Of a stretch of 64,000 bases of DNA, positions 42,401-57,400 are shown one piece after another. This DNA comes from Notospermus geniculatus (Eukaryota; Nemertea; Pilidiophora; Heteronemertea; Lineidae). The notes beneath the pieces are model-generated. The model worked only from the letters and a program-made list of their open reading frames with translations. It was not told where the DNA came from and did not search any database. The stretch's first letter is position 1; each line of letters starts with the position of its first letter. The position numbers were made by a program, and so were the translations under genes. The stretch is taken from contig NMRB01002867.1 in NCBI GenBank assembly GCA_002633025.1, positions 21,370 to 85,369 of the forward strand. Direction: 5' to 3'.

Positions 42401-45400
42401 AATGACAGAGTCTATTCATAAATTTATCATGACAACCGAAACTGCCATTCAGGGATGCACAACCAGAACTTACGCTGAACACGGGGTTGGTAATGCAGAT
42501 CCCGCAGGGCAGTAGTGACCCGGCGGACAGTCCACACACTGTTCCCAGGCAGTGTTACCAGTCTTGTTGCTATAGGAACCAGCATGGCAGGGGTTTTCAG
42601 TTGCGGTCTTCGTACCTGGAATATAAATTATGTTGAATGAACTGATGTCGCTACATAAGTTCCACAGTTGCTAAAATGATCTAAACACTGATACACCACG
42701 TGCCTGGCCTAGCTGTTATACCACGTGCCTGGCCTAGCTGTTGTATGCAACACAAATCATACTCCCAGTCCCACATTCCAAGAAGACAAGGGAAGCCAAT
42801 GAAAGTACATGTAGATTTTTCAGAAATTTCTCCCCTTCTCAAAAACAAACTTACCATCTGGACACCAGTGGCCCTTGGCGCATTTTTCAGTTGGGAGAAC
42901 CGTCGCTTCGAGACAGTAATATCCTCTAGGACACACATAACATTCCTCGACAGCACGTAAGTTCGTTAAATTAGTCCATGACCCTGCAGGGCAGGGGTGT
43001 TGGGTTGGACTACCGGTACCGTTAGGGCAGTAATGTCCTTGGGCACAAGCCACAGGTGGCTTTTGTTGTCCACCAGTGCCAATCAAACAAGCCACGGTTG
43101 GCGGACATGTCTCACACTGCTCTAACGCTGTCAGGTTATTAAAATTTGTAAACGTTCCCGGTGGGCAGGCGTATTCCGTCTGATTCGGGAGGTAGTTTCC
43201 ACCGGGGCAGTAATATCCAGGAGCACAGGGTCGGTCGGGTGCTGTCAGGCCACGATCTGTGCACGACATTCCAGCGACGCAGGACATACATCCAGTTACA
43301 TTCTGCTGACTCACGTATGGGTTATACGTCCCTTGACGGCACGGCGTCGGTGTTGGCGTTCCTGCGGCACACCAGTGACCAGCTGGACACTTTTTACAGA
43401 ACTCCAACCCTACGGCGCCCTCTTCTTCAGTGTAAGAACCGCCAGGACAAGGCTTTGGTTTGCCTGTAGAACTTGGGCAGTAGTGACCACGCGGGCAGAC
43501 ACAGTCCTTACAGTTGGGCGTTGATGTTCCTCCAGCACACACTCGACCAGCAGGACACTTAAGGCACTCTGAGACAGAGACAGCCCCGAGGTTGTTATAG
43601 TACGTTCCTGGCGTGCAAGGCTTATCCTTATAATCACCAGTTCCTTTTGGGCAGTAATGTCCTCGTGGACAGATCAACTTGTTTGTGATAGGTGGATTCA
43701 GATTTGAACCAGTGGTGCCCTCTGGGCAGAAGTAACCCTGGGGACATTCCTTGCAGGCATCTGCTTCAGACGCCTGTCCAGGAAGGTAGCCATATTTTCC
43801 TTTCGGACATGGTGTCTTAGTCTTTCCATCAGCGCAATAGTAACCAAGAGGACAGATAGCTGTCGCCGGTGTGGCAGAAAGACTGCCCTCTGGGCACGCA
43901 TAACCTCCACTACAATCGGAACAATCAGCTGCACCGGCGAAGCTGTATTTTCCTATGGGGCAGATGACAGGAGCAGCAGCTTTGTTCTGGCAGTAATAAC
44001 CAGCAGGGCAAGTAAAACACTGCGTGTAACCCTCCAAACTGTACTTGCCGCTAGCGCATGCCTTTCCTGTCTGGTTCCTGATTGGACACTCTTTCCCAGC
44101 TTCACACTTCGTACACGAAATTTGTTTTCCTATTGAATAAGTCCCATCTGCACACATGATCTTCATGTTGGCGTATTTACTAGGACAAGCGTAGCCAGCA
44201 GGACAAGGCGTACACGAGGCCTGACCACCAGCACTGAAAGTTCCATCAGCACAGAGTGTTTTTGTGGCTGCTGTCTTGTCTGGGCACTGGTACCCTGGCG
44301 GACACGAAGTACAGGATGTCTGCTTCCCTATAGAATATGTCCCCGGCTGGCAGTCTATAACCACAGCCGAGGCTGAGCTCGGACACGCCTTGCCTTTGGG
44401 ACATTCCTCACATTCAGTAGCATTAGCAGGAGCATAGTAACCACTTTCACATTGTGAGTTGCCAGTACCGTCACTGTTCGGGCATTGCCATCCTGCTGGG
44501 CATGGAGTACAGGACGTCTGAGAGGAGTATGAGAAGGAGCCAGATTTACAAGGGATGACCGTAGCCGCTGTGGTGACTGGGCAGTAACTGCCAGCCGGAC
44601 ACGGCGTACAGGTTGACTGCTTCCCTGCTGAGTAGGTACCTGGAATGAAGATGAAAAAGACGATAGTAGGCAGCCTCATTCAAAGTTTGTAAATAGGAAT
44701 TTTTGACATGTTTGAGGCCTAGCCCAACTGAAATAAAGAGTTACCTACCAGCGGCACAAGCGTACTTGTCAGTCGCCGTTGTAGTTGATGGACAGGCATA
44801 ACCAGCATCACATTCTGAACATGACTTCTGCCCTCCAGTAGAGTACGTCCCAGCTTTACAGGGTGATGGGAAGGAGCTGGTCGTTGCACAGGCATAACCA
44901 GGTGGACATGATGTACAGGTGGTGGATTTACTCGTGCTGTATTCACCATTGCTGCAGCTTGCTGCAGCAACCCTGAAGAGTTAAGAGATACGTTGGTTAC
45001 ACCACTGGTTACACCATGGGACATCTCACATAACTGTTGAATGACTCAACCCAAGATGCTATGCTATCTCATGTTCTCTTGCTGGGTACTAAGCAGGAAC
45101 ATCACACCGTGAGGACTAATGCTATATCAGTGAATTGCCCATCATAGAACACTTACGATGGTGAGGAACAGTAAGATCCAGCCGGACATTCCGTACATGA
45201 CGTGGCGCCCTCTTTCCCACTGGTATGGAAGCCACTCTGGCAACCAATTGGCAAAATGTTGGCAAACGGGCACATGTTCCCCACGGGACATTTCTGACAA
45301 GTGATTTCTCCTGCTCGGCTGTAGAACCCACTGTTACAAGTTGTGGAGGCTGTTTTTGTACAACTGTACCCGGCTGGGCAAATACTGCACTGAGACGCAC

Positions 45401-48400
45401 CCTGGAAGCAAAACAAATCAGCTTGGAGTAAGTCTGAACAAGGAGGAATAGAGCCAAAGTTTAAGCAGTCAGCAGAAGTCATGACTTGAATACAACCTGC
45501 TCTCAAAATGCAGCCCCGACTTCATCACATACATTCAGCTAACTGTACATACGGAAAGGTCATTCACTCACAAGGCTTGCAAATAGATGCAATACATCAA
45601 ACAACTTACCGAAGCACTGTAGTACCCTGTAGGGCAATTCGTAGGCGCAGCAGCTGGATTGAGACACGACTGTCCAGCAGGACATGGAGAGCAGCTGGTC
45701 TTTCCTGCCACGGCGTAATTCCCAGCAGTACAGGCAACCGGGAGGGCATTCTTCACACTACAAGAGAATCCAGCCGGACACGTCGTACATGAGACAACCT
45801 TTCCTCCTAAACTATAGCTACCATCCGCACAGGCTGCAGGTGCCGCTGATGCGGTTGCACATGACTTCCCTGCCGGGCAGGGTGAACAGGAGGAGGCCTT
45901 AGCCCCACTGTAGAAACCACTCTCACATGGCTTACAGACAGATGATCCCGTCGGGCTGTAATAACCGGCATTACAGTCCACCGGTGAACCGCCATTGGAG
46001 CATTGCTGACCAGCTGGACACATCGTACAGGAAGCAGCCCCACTGGCACTGTATGTGCCAGCACTACATACCTGAAACATAGGTAAGAGACCTCAGACAT
46101 GACTCAAGGCTTCCAGATCCAGAACGTAATGAAGAGTTAGATTGACATAACCAAGGACTGGACATGCACAGGGTGATTGAAAACATGAACTTCTCTTCTA
46201 CTGCAGCTGTTTGCTCAAGGGGACACTGAGGTCCTCAGGGCCCAAGGCAAGGGGTATGATGAAACATCTCACACAAGCTTAAGCTAGAGGCTGACTTTGA
46301 TGTACCCGGTAATTAGAAACAAGGCATGAATACTTACAATACACAAACTGTGACCCGCAGGACTGTAGCTACCGGCATTGCAGTTCGTCGGTGCTGAAGA
46401 TGCAGGGTAACACTTCTTTCCTGCTGGGCAGGTGGTGCATGAAGTCTTTCCCGTGCTGCTGGCGTAGGTGCCGTCAGGGCAGGGAAGGTGACCGGCCAGG
46501 GGTGATGGACAGTAGTAACCAACCTCGCAGGTCGTGCATTTGCTGCCGTCATAGTATTGCCCAGGCTGAGAAGACACGGAATGGGGAAGATTTAGAAAAC
46601 ACAGACAGTTTTTAGACAGAACCTATCCAATCTTTATGACTATTGCAGCCTGATGAAGACATGCACAAATGCATTTACAAAGTTCTTGAATTCCTTCAAA
46701 GATTCATTAAAGCGAAGGCAGGGCTTACCGTGCATGAAGACTGGATGGTGCCACCACTGCAGACCTTACCGGGAGGACAGGTTGTACATCCTGTTTGGCC
46801 AGCAAGGGAATACTGCAAGAGAAGACGTCAATGACTTTATCTGCTAAGAGCAATCAGCCAACAGATTCGACTTGTTAGGCCTACTGACATGGACACTCCT
46901 CCAATTGAGAGTTGGCTCTCGCAATGGGCCACTCATGACCGCTGTTGGTTTCCTTATAACTCAAGCTACACCAAGACCAATGGCACAAATGACAACCCAA
47001 CGTTTTCTACGGCTGGGTTGCCCATCTTGCAATGGACAATATTCTCACATGGAGAGGGCCCTGTTAGAATTTGCTATAAGTTCCATGCTTACCGTGTTAC
47101 CAGTACAGGCCACCTCTCCCGAGTTAGCATACGGACATTTCTTCCCTGCACTACATATCGTACACAACGTCTGTTTGGTGTTTGTTTGATAGTAACCTGT
47201 CGGGCACTGAAACGTGAACAGTAAACATAAGACTAGCAGAGAGTGAGAGCATTCATTCTGATCCAGGATCCACATTGTAGTCAAGTGAACTGAGTAGTTC
47301 AGAACAGGTTCAAGTATTATATTGTATTTGTATGTTTCCCTCAGGGCCGAAGTAAAGGCCATCTCAAACTACTCATGTTCCTCCCTTGTAGGGTCTTTTG
47401 CTTGTCCTTACAAAGGTACAAGGTACAAGATGCAACAGCTTACTGTCCCATGTAACGGACGTGAAGATCCCATATGGCCCAGGCTGGATTCGAACCAGGG
47501 ACCTGTCGCTGGCTTCGCGGACATGATAACTACTCAGCTATCAGTTCGAGTTACCGGTATACAAATACGTCTGACACGGACTAATAGGCAGTAAAAGATT
47601 CAGCTCCTGCTTGGTAAGAGCCAACTTAAAAAGGGTCTTCAGACGACAAACACAAAGTCTAAGTCCCACTTGATCTTGGCTCATTCACCTCAAGGTGATT
47701 TCTGTTGAGTCACATACCTCTTTACAACTCGTCTGACCTTTCACATTCTGGTAGGTGCCTTTAGGACAGTCCTCGGGGGCCTTACCAGGGTGGGGACATC
47801 TTTGACCTGAAACGGAAGGTCATAAGTCAGGATATCATAGGCCTATCGTCTTTGGTACAATCTGCTGAAGACACAGACACAAGTGCTAGGCTTCAAAGAA
47901 AACTAAGTTATGGGCTTGTGTTAGCAGAACTACCTCTATGTCCGTTTTAGTCTTATTTCATAACTCATGGTCAGCATCGATACATGTAGGTCATGTGCAG
48001 TTTGATGATGAACTAAACGAGGTGTTTACTTACCTAATGCACATTCTGTACAGGATGACTGACCTGTGTTGGTCTGGTACCAGCCTAGAAAGTAAACAGG
48101 AATCTAGAGAGACTCAAGTGTCTGTGTTATGAGCAGATAGGGACTCCTTGGCTGGAGACCACACTGGCACCAACTGGTTCAACCACCTAACAACAGATGT
48201 CACCACCCTACTAAATATGACGGTGGCGACAAGATCCGACATTCATTCCTTTATCAGACAAACACCAGAGAGAGCAATAATCTGAGTTCTCTCCTGCCTC
48301 TTTGACACCATCACCCTGTCACACAGATAGGGTTTCAGATCGGATTCAGCCACAAATTCTGATCCATTCACAGACTCAAACAACAGACAACAAGGGAGGG

Positions 48401-51400
48401 GTTCTCAAAAGATGTTATCAACATGATTACCCCTTGATACCTCACTCGGTACAACACAATCAGTCATCCTACAAGCAAAGTCAGCATGTCAACTTCCTCT
48501 CAACTTTTGTTGTCATTTACAGAGAGACACAGAACAGTCTACATAACATGACCTGTGACCATGAGCGCCATTCTGCATGGCATATATGGAAGCTTTGTAT
48601 CTATTCATCGTATCCATGACGTAACTCCAACAGTGTCGCCATTGCTGACGTCGCCGTAATGACGCAAAGGTGGTGGGTAAAATTCATTGCTTTGCTGAAG
48701 AAAGCTGGTGGGCAAAACGCGCAACGTCATGTAGGCCTGGGCCTACGTCATGGATACGATGAATTAACACAAAGCCAGACTACCAAATATGAAGTACAGT
48801 GTTCACTGGATTATCTATTATGGTGCACTTTTTCACAAAGTGATTTTAGTCGGGTCAGAGTGGAATCAAAATGTACTGAAGCATTTACATAAGGCCAACT
48901 ACTACCTCACCAAGCATGGTTTCTCAATCATGCTGGGCCCACACCTCTAACTACTGTACGTCAGCAAGCACAATGCCCACACGTTCCTCTGCTACCGCCA
49001 ACTACAAATGTCTACAAGCAAAGTGACACGAAGCATGTTCTACTTTAAGAAACTCAACATCTTACCACCAAATAGGAGAAAATCATATAAAATTTACCAA
49101 GGCTCTGAAAGGATGGTATACTCTTTTAAAACATGGTGGAAATACCTTATCAAATCCCACAAAGAGAGCCAGGGTGAAAGATTCCATCAAAAGTTTATTG
49201 TTCGAGGCAGCTGGACATTACCTCAACATTCAAGCTTACAAAAATACGAACCAATCTCAAAGTATGAAAGTTTTGAGAGAAGGTTTTGACTGATACATAA
49301 TCCACTAACCTGTAGGACAAGGCCTGCACGTTGTGTCCCCTGATAAACTGTATGTGCCGTTAAGACAATCAGGGGGTAAATCACCAAAAGCCACTGAGGA
49401 GTTGATGCAGTCTTTACCAGCCGGGCAGGGGGTACAGGTCTGGGAGCCCGGCTCGCTGTACGTCCCTGAAAAGGAATGAACCGCCACGAGTTAAACAGTA
49501 TACATGTATTTGTATTTGATTTTTCCATTTGGGCCCACGCCATGGCTTTATTGCCCCTGGTAAGTACGGAAGAGGCCATCTCAAGCTACTCATGTTCCTC
49601 ACTTGGATGGAGTCTTTTCCTTGCCCTTGCAAAGAAACAAGATACAAGGCACCACAGTTTACTGTCGCATGCGACTTGCCCTTCAGGTAACATTGTACTT
49701 GGTTATGAAACATTTTCACTAAGATTAAGAACACAAAGAGTTAAAGGGATTATCTCCAATCGGTGAGATTTCCCTTCAACTAACTAAGACGATTTCACAA
49801 AAAAAGAATAAATGGCCAAATATTGAAGCAATTATCCCGTCAATCCGAAATCCAAGCAACAAATTCACAACAAAAACACTTTCATCTTTACGCTTTGGGC
49901 AGATAAGGACACCAACAAACCCATCCCATTCAAGATTAACGATTAGAAAAACAGCCCCCAGCTACGATTACTTCTTGAGATGATAAACCTCAAGAATGCT
50001 AACACAACATTGACACAATTGTGGTAAATCTTTTCATGTTGAGTGGATAAGAAAACAAACTGATGGGATGTAGGATACTACCGGTAATCTTTCTGGTTGG
50101 CGAAAGATCGGCAGGTAGTTGAAGTCTTTTAGAAGATTCTGGGAGGATGTCAGAGTTAGGGACCCCTTATCCTCAACTTTGTCCCTCACACTACATGTCA
50201 GTGAAAGCGTCCATCACTGGCGTTTGGATCTGGCCCGAATATGATCCATTTGCCCCAATTTTCCATGTGAATTTGATCAATTTCTCAAGACCAGAATTGA
50301 TCAGATCCATGTACCATTGATTGACGCTTAACGTTCCACACGTTACTTCAAAATGGCCATTATGTCTTGACTTTAAACTTGTCATAGTTAAATCAAAAAT
50401 TTTATAAGACCAAGCGCTCTATCCAAAATTGCGGAGAAGGAAATCCAGTCTTACCTGCGGGGCATGGGAGACACGTTGAATTCCCTCCAACACTGAAGTA
50501 TCCACCATCACAGAGAGACGGGACACCGTCCTGTTGAGAGCAATCGGATCCAGCTGGACACATGATGCAGCTACTCGCCTCAGCGAGACTGTACGTTCCT
50601 TGTGGACATGGAACACAAGCCGTCGATCCAGCGATGCTGTAGGTGCCAGCATCGCAGGGAGAGGGCGTCACTGCAGGGTCAGAGCAGTCAAAACCTGGTT
50701 TACAGGTTGAGCAGTTACTTGACTGTTGACTGCTGTATTGACCAGACAGGCACGACGAACAGGAGGCCGAACCCTCAGCACTGTAGGTTCCCGCAGAGCA
50801 TGGCGTTGGGTTTGCACTGGGATCGGAGCAGTCAAAACCAGCTTCACAAACGGAACAGCGACTGGCTTGAGCTGCGCTGTACTGTCCGATTGGGCAAGGG
50901 CTGCACGCTGCCGAGTCAGCCGCACTGTAGTTACCAGCGGCACAAGGAGTTGGTGTGGCACTGGGGTCGGAGCAATCAAACCCTGCCTGGCAAGACGCAC
51001 ACTCCGCTGCACCGCTTGTATCGGCGTATGTTCCAACATCGCAGACACTACAAACGGCTACCCCTTGAGGTGAGAATTTTCCAGGTGGACATTTCGACGG
51101 AGTGATATCAGTGCTATCTGAGCAGTCATAACCCGCCGGGCACTCCGTACAGTTACTCCACCCTGTTCCGCTGTAATAACCCTTCTCGCACCCGATACAG
51201 AACGCACTAGTGGCAGCACTGTACGTCCCGGCTGAACACGGCACTGGGGGTATGTTGGGTATCGGGCACTGGGATCCTGCTGGACAGGGACTGCAGGTTG
51301 CGGCTCCTTCTGCACTGTAGTAACCTGGAAGACAGAAACATTGGATTACGGACCTGATAAAACAAAGAACGACATCCTACTTGTCATGTTCTCATTAGAG

Positions 51401-54400
51401 ACACTCCACACTGTCAATGTGAGCGGGATGGTTACGACCAATGGGAGACTTTCCTGCCGTTAGAGGCCGCCTGTTAGCGGTCCTAGAACGTCACAAAATT
51501 TGAGATCACAGACGTAAGCCTTGACATCCACGTCATTATAGATGACATTATAGCGTTCATTTCTTCTCTGTGGTGATTTTGGTAATCAGATGAGAAGTGG
51601 AGAGGAGGAAGCTTCCTCATATATTCATCATCGTAAATTGTTGAAGGCATCGGTTTTAACCAGAAGCTTAGATTCAGATCCCCGAATCACCAACACCATC
51701 AGATTTTAACCCATACTCTGTACCTGTTGGACATGTCCTGCATACTGAATTGCCAGACTGGCTGAAGGTTCCTGCAGGACATTTAGAGGGAGCCACATCA
51801 GGGTCTGAACAATCATACCCCTCGGGACACGGCTGACAAGATGAGGCACCCTCCTCGCTGTAAGTCCCTTCTGGGCATCCGTAGCAGAAAGCATCCCCCT
51901 CGGTATTATAGGTTCCACGGGAGCAGTTGACAGGCATTATGCTGGGGATTGGGCACTGCTGGCCGGCCGGGCAGGGGGTACAGTTAGCGGCGCCTTCGGT
52001 ACTGTAGAAGCCTGGAGGAAAGAGGAGGGAGTTAGGCACATGGGTAGGACTGGGGGGGCCGGTTACATGTAGGATGGCAAATGGAGAACACTGGGTAAGG
52101 ACACTTGTGGCCACATGATGACGTCACATTCACATTATTAGCTTTAATACAACTTAGCTCAACAAGAGAATGATTTACTTTGTGTAAAGCAAGACTTTGG
52201 TAATGAAGGGCTAATGCCAAAGCCAAAGGACACAAATAATTTGTTTGTTGTCCAAGAACAATGAATAGCTTCCATAAAGCGAACTTTCATAAGGATTTAC
52301 ATGAAGGTCGTAATACATGAATGACGATTAGTCAGGCAAGGTTGCAAAACGAGCAGGTCATTGTCTTGGCCTGAAATAGGCCTACTGAGTATATAACAAT
52401 GCAAGGAAGGATTAAATTTCGTAAGCACAGGGAATTAAAAGGGCCAATTTGGGGGACATGGGTGCAAGGAGCAAATAGGTTTAATCGCGAAATGCAAACG
52501 TCAAAGGCAATTCTGTATGCTTAACACAACCAATAATACTCAACATAGGACTCAACAGCAAAGAAAATAACTCAGTCAGGGCTAGACCAATGCCGGTACA
52601 TTTGATCCAGAATGGAAAATTTACTGTATTGAGTCAAATAGATATGTTGAACATCTCTTTAAGCTGGAATGAGAAAACTGATTAAAGTTCATTACTTGAT
52701 CATCACCAAGGTTCATTCCATCAGGAATGCATTGATATGACAAAATTTCAGGAAATATCAGGCTGATAAGACTGATTGATGTACTCAGAACCAACATGTA
52801 GAAGACGTCAGGTGAAATTTCAGAGCTAACAGGTTTCAGTGATTGTATCATAATCCTTCAAATTCCTGACAGCTACTGAAAAATTATCATAATAAATATT
52901 GAATGACAAGCAAATATTGTGAGGTAATATACAGGAAGGGTAAACACGCACAAAAAAAAGGTATTTATACAAGACAATCTGTGACATATACAAGACTTGT
53001 GGGAAACCCCATAACCGCAATAATGGTGAATGAAACATTTTTATACCTCTTCCACAGGCGGTACACCCGTCAGCCCCTTGAGTACTGAAGTTCCCGGCAG
53101 GACAGAACGGTGGACTGCCACCTGGTGACACTGCCTGGGAACTACAGTCGCTACCAGCGGGACAGACAGTACAACTGGCACTGCCAGGTTCGCTGTAATG
53201 TCCTGGAGAAGATGGAGACGAGAGATTAGTATTGGTGAAGACCTGGTGAGAAGGAAGTCACTTAACACATGGAGTATTTAAATGGAACATACACGTACTT
53301 TATTGCACAAATACAGACTGGTCATTTTACAAAGTCAAACTTCTGATCAATAGGTGACAGAATGTTTTCACAGCTAATAAAGGCCATCTTTCACAAGAGA
53401 GTTTTCTTCTGAATGTCGGCTCTCAATGACACAAATGTGTGGCGGTCTAGGAAAAGCTGGCAGATGTGGCATTTGAGGGAAGTGTTAATGGCCTTGGTGA
53501 ACCCGCACATTTCAATCGCTGAAATGTACTACGTAACAGGTAAACAGAAGTAGATCAATGCACAGGCAATCTGACAGCCCTTGTTGATCATTCAGCGACA
53601 TCCGCTGGATTTTCCTAGACCGCCACACAAATCACTGTCCATACATGTACCGGTAGTCTTCTACATGTATGATTTGATTGCCTGCAGAGAGCCAACTCGG
53701 GTGATAACACTCTTACGTGAAGGAGAGTCTTAAGGAATGTTCTCCATCATTTTCATAGAACCAACGGGCCATCCTACTCTTCGCTGACCATCAGAACAAA
53801 CTCCTTGCCAAGGATGACACTGTACCTTTAAGACAGTTGATGCAATGAGCACTGCCTTCAGGGCTGTAGGTACCAGCTGCACAACTGGAGGAGTTGACCC
53901 CTAGGATGCTGCAGTCCTGTCCGGCGGGGCAGATACTGCAGTTAGCAGCACCAGGTCCAGATGTAAAGTATCCTAGAACAGAAACAGCCAACATACTAAT
54001 TGTCAGATCACGTCATATCTAACCTAGCCCTTGTTCGTCTTCTTCATGGGTCAGGGTTTCTTCAGGATGGGGGATTTCTGAGCATTACTTACACAAAAAA
54101 CCTTGCTAACTCATTCTATGTAATGTGACTTGGATATACCGGTAAGAGACCAACTTAACTAACCAGCTGAACATGGATTAATGTACTTGGTCAATGGGTC
54201 AAAGTCTAAATCTATCATCCCAACAAGGCTCAGACTTGCAATGACTTGCAACTTTCTGTTTGTGCTATATCCAGAGTGTTTCTGATCTTGAACTATCAAG
54301 GATTGATATTGGTATCGGCTCCTTACTACACTCTGAGTGGAGCGTAGTCCGAAGGCAAAATGACATGAAAGAGTGCTGGTATATAATACCCTACCTGTAG

Positions 54401-57400
54401 GACATGCGGAACAAGAAGTGGTGCCTTCAGGACTGTAGTACCCAACTAAACACTGAGAGGGCGCCCCGGCTGGGTCAGAGCAATCGTATCCTCCTGGACA
54501 AACAGTACAACTCTCCGCTCCTGCTCCACTGTACGATCCCGTCGGGCAGGCACTACAAGATGATACTCCAGATGGGCTGAACATTCCGGCCGGACATTTC
54601 CCCAACTGGGCAGAACTTGAACAGTTGTATCCTCCCTGGCATTCCGTACAACTTTCAGCACCTTCTGTGCTGTATGATCCAGCTTTACAAGGACTACACT
54701 TCGATACTCCCGGAGGACTGAAACTTCCAGCAGAGCATTTCACCGGCGCGGCACCAGGGTCAGAGCAGCTCGAACCAGCCGGGCATGGCGTGCAAGCCGT
54801 AGCGCCATCTGAACTGTATTCCCCTTCCGGGCATTCACTACATCCGGTTCGGCCCATAGGGCTAAATGTTCCAGCCGGACACTGAGTCGGGTTGACACCA
54901 GGATCGCTGCAGTCGTGTCCCCCTGGGCACCTGAAGCAGTCATCAGCACCCTCTAAACTGTAATATCCAATGTTGCACGGACTGCAGTATGCAACACCAA
55001 GCGGACTGAATCTTCCAGCAGGGCATTTTCGTGGCGTCGCGGATGGATCCGTGCAGTTATAACCAGCTGGGCAAGGGGTACATGCAGATGCGTTCGAGGA
55101 ACTGTATTCTCCGGCTGGACAATTGCTACAACTTGCAGTCTCCTCAGCACTAAACGATCCCGCTGGACATGGAGTAGGTGGCGCTGATAGGTCGCTACAG
55201 TCGTAACCTCCTGGGCATATCACACAGCGGGCTGCTCCCTCTTCGCTGTGGTATCCAGCATTACACAGACTACAAGGCCCAACTCCAGCAGGACTGTGCA
55301 TTCCAGCCGGACATTTTACAGGGGTCTGAGCAGGGTCAGTGCAGTTGTAGCCGGCATCGCAGATGGTGCAAATAGAGGCTCCGTCAGAGCTATAGTGACC
55401 TGTCAAGGAAGAAAAGAGTGGGGAGGTGAAAGGCTTGCCAACTGAGTATTAAACTGAAGGAAGACCACACGGAGAACTCTTCATCCATAGACAATTCTCG
55501 AAATGGCAGATCTGTGCACTTCCACCAAAATCGCAACCACAACCTCGATCTGAAACCAGCTGACTTGACGCAATCCATGATTCAGCAATGGTCGACTTCA
55601 ACGCAACGTCATCGAAGTCACTGTCGTGGGGTTCTCTGCGTCACGTCATTCAGTTTCAGACCGAGGTTATGGTTGCGATTTCAGCGGAAGTGTGCGCAGA
55701 TCTTTGTCATTTACGCCAATTTGAGAATTGTCTAGGTAGCAGAGAGTCAAAATACTTCTGATAAGAGAAAGCATAGATGCCAAGAAGAAAAGCACTCACC
55801 AGCTGGGCAGTTGATACAAGCTCCAGTCCCGGCCGTGCTGTATGTCCCTGGTGGACAGGACGACGGTGACGAGCTGGGATCAGAACAATCTGAACCAGCC
55901 GGACAGGGTGTACAAGATGTAGCATTACTTCCACTGTATGAACCAACAGGACATGTAATACATGAGCCTGTTCCTTCTGGGCTGTACGTGCCGGCCAAAC
56001 AGGGTGATGGATTTGCAGCAGGGTTGCTGCAGTTAGACCCTCCTGGGCATCTGGTGCACTCCACAGATCCTAAACTACTGTACTGACCTAAGGATAGCAT
56101 TCAATAGATATGGTTTCACAGCAAATAACATCAATGAAGGAAGTAAGGACATGAAATGATGAGAATGAAATAAGGTTTGACTGTTAGCAAGGGCAATACA
56201 ACAACAGACCAAAGCAAGTTAAGATGTGCAAGACGACGACATTGCAGGAAGGAACTAAGAGTTGCCAACTCCAGGGTCGTCAAACTCCAAATATTGTTAT
56301 GTAACAAGTGCTAACCTCAACCAGACAGTGCATCATCAGGGCAAAGCTGCTGCCGATATTCGAACAATGGGAGACTTCACTGACGTCAGAGGCCATCACT
56401 AGTCAGTAGTCCAAGAATGTTGTCAAATTCCATGACATTCTGGGACCACAAACTGGTGGTGGCCTAATTCCATGACATTCTGGGACCACAAACTGGTGGT
56501 GGCCTAATTCCATGACATTCTGGGACCACAAACTGGTGGTGGGCTAATTCCATGACATTCTGGGACCACAAACTGGTGGTGGCCTAATTCCATGACATTC
56601 TGGGACCACAAACTGGTGGTGGCCTAATTCCATGACATTCTGGGACCACAAACTGGTGGTGGTCTAATTCCATGACATTCTGGGACCACAAACTGGTGGT
56701 GGCCTCTGACACCAGCAAAGTCTTCCACTGCTGACAACTCCAACCTTACAACCTTTCCCACCCCACAAGGTCAACATGGTCAACAAAATGACCTTCCTAC
56801 ACCCTTGATATCAACACCTAACCTCTCCAATCCCTAAATCCTGAAGATTTGATGACTTACCCTCAACACAATCCCTGCAATCTGAGACATTCTGCGGGCT
56901 GTATTTCCCAGCTGGACATTTTGAGATGGAGGACGGATCATTACAATCGTATCCAGCCGGACACTCCAAACATTCCGTCCGATTTACAGCATCCTGATAT
57001 GAACCTATAAACATGAGAACATACATATCAGTTGGAGGATATAAACATGAGAACATACATATCAGTCGGAGGATATAAACATGAGAACATACATATCAGT
57101 CGGAGGATATAAACATGAGAACATACATATCAGTCGGAGGATATAAACATGAGAACATACATATCAGTCGGAGGATATAAACATGAGAACATACATATCA
57201 GTCGGAGGATATAAACATGAGAACATACATATCAGTCGGAGGATGACGCATAGAACAGCTTCTGAGTCAAATCCAAGCTACTTCGACTGACTTGTAACTC
57301 CATAAGTTCACTTTAAATGGAATATCTGATACACAAATGACTGACACACATTTAAAGGGGATCCTGAGTTGGGTCCCTGGTTTATGAATCTGGCATAAAA

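Noticed and set aside
44745-44748. Tandem donor 4 bp downstream of the E19 donor
   Set aside because: Its use would shift the frame into E20; it is probably a chance GT.
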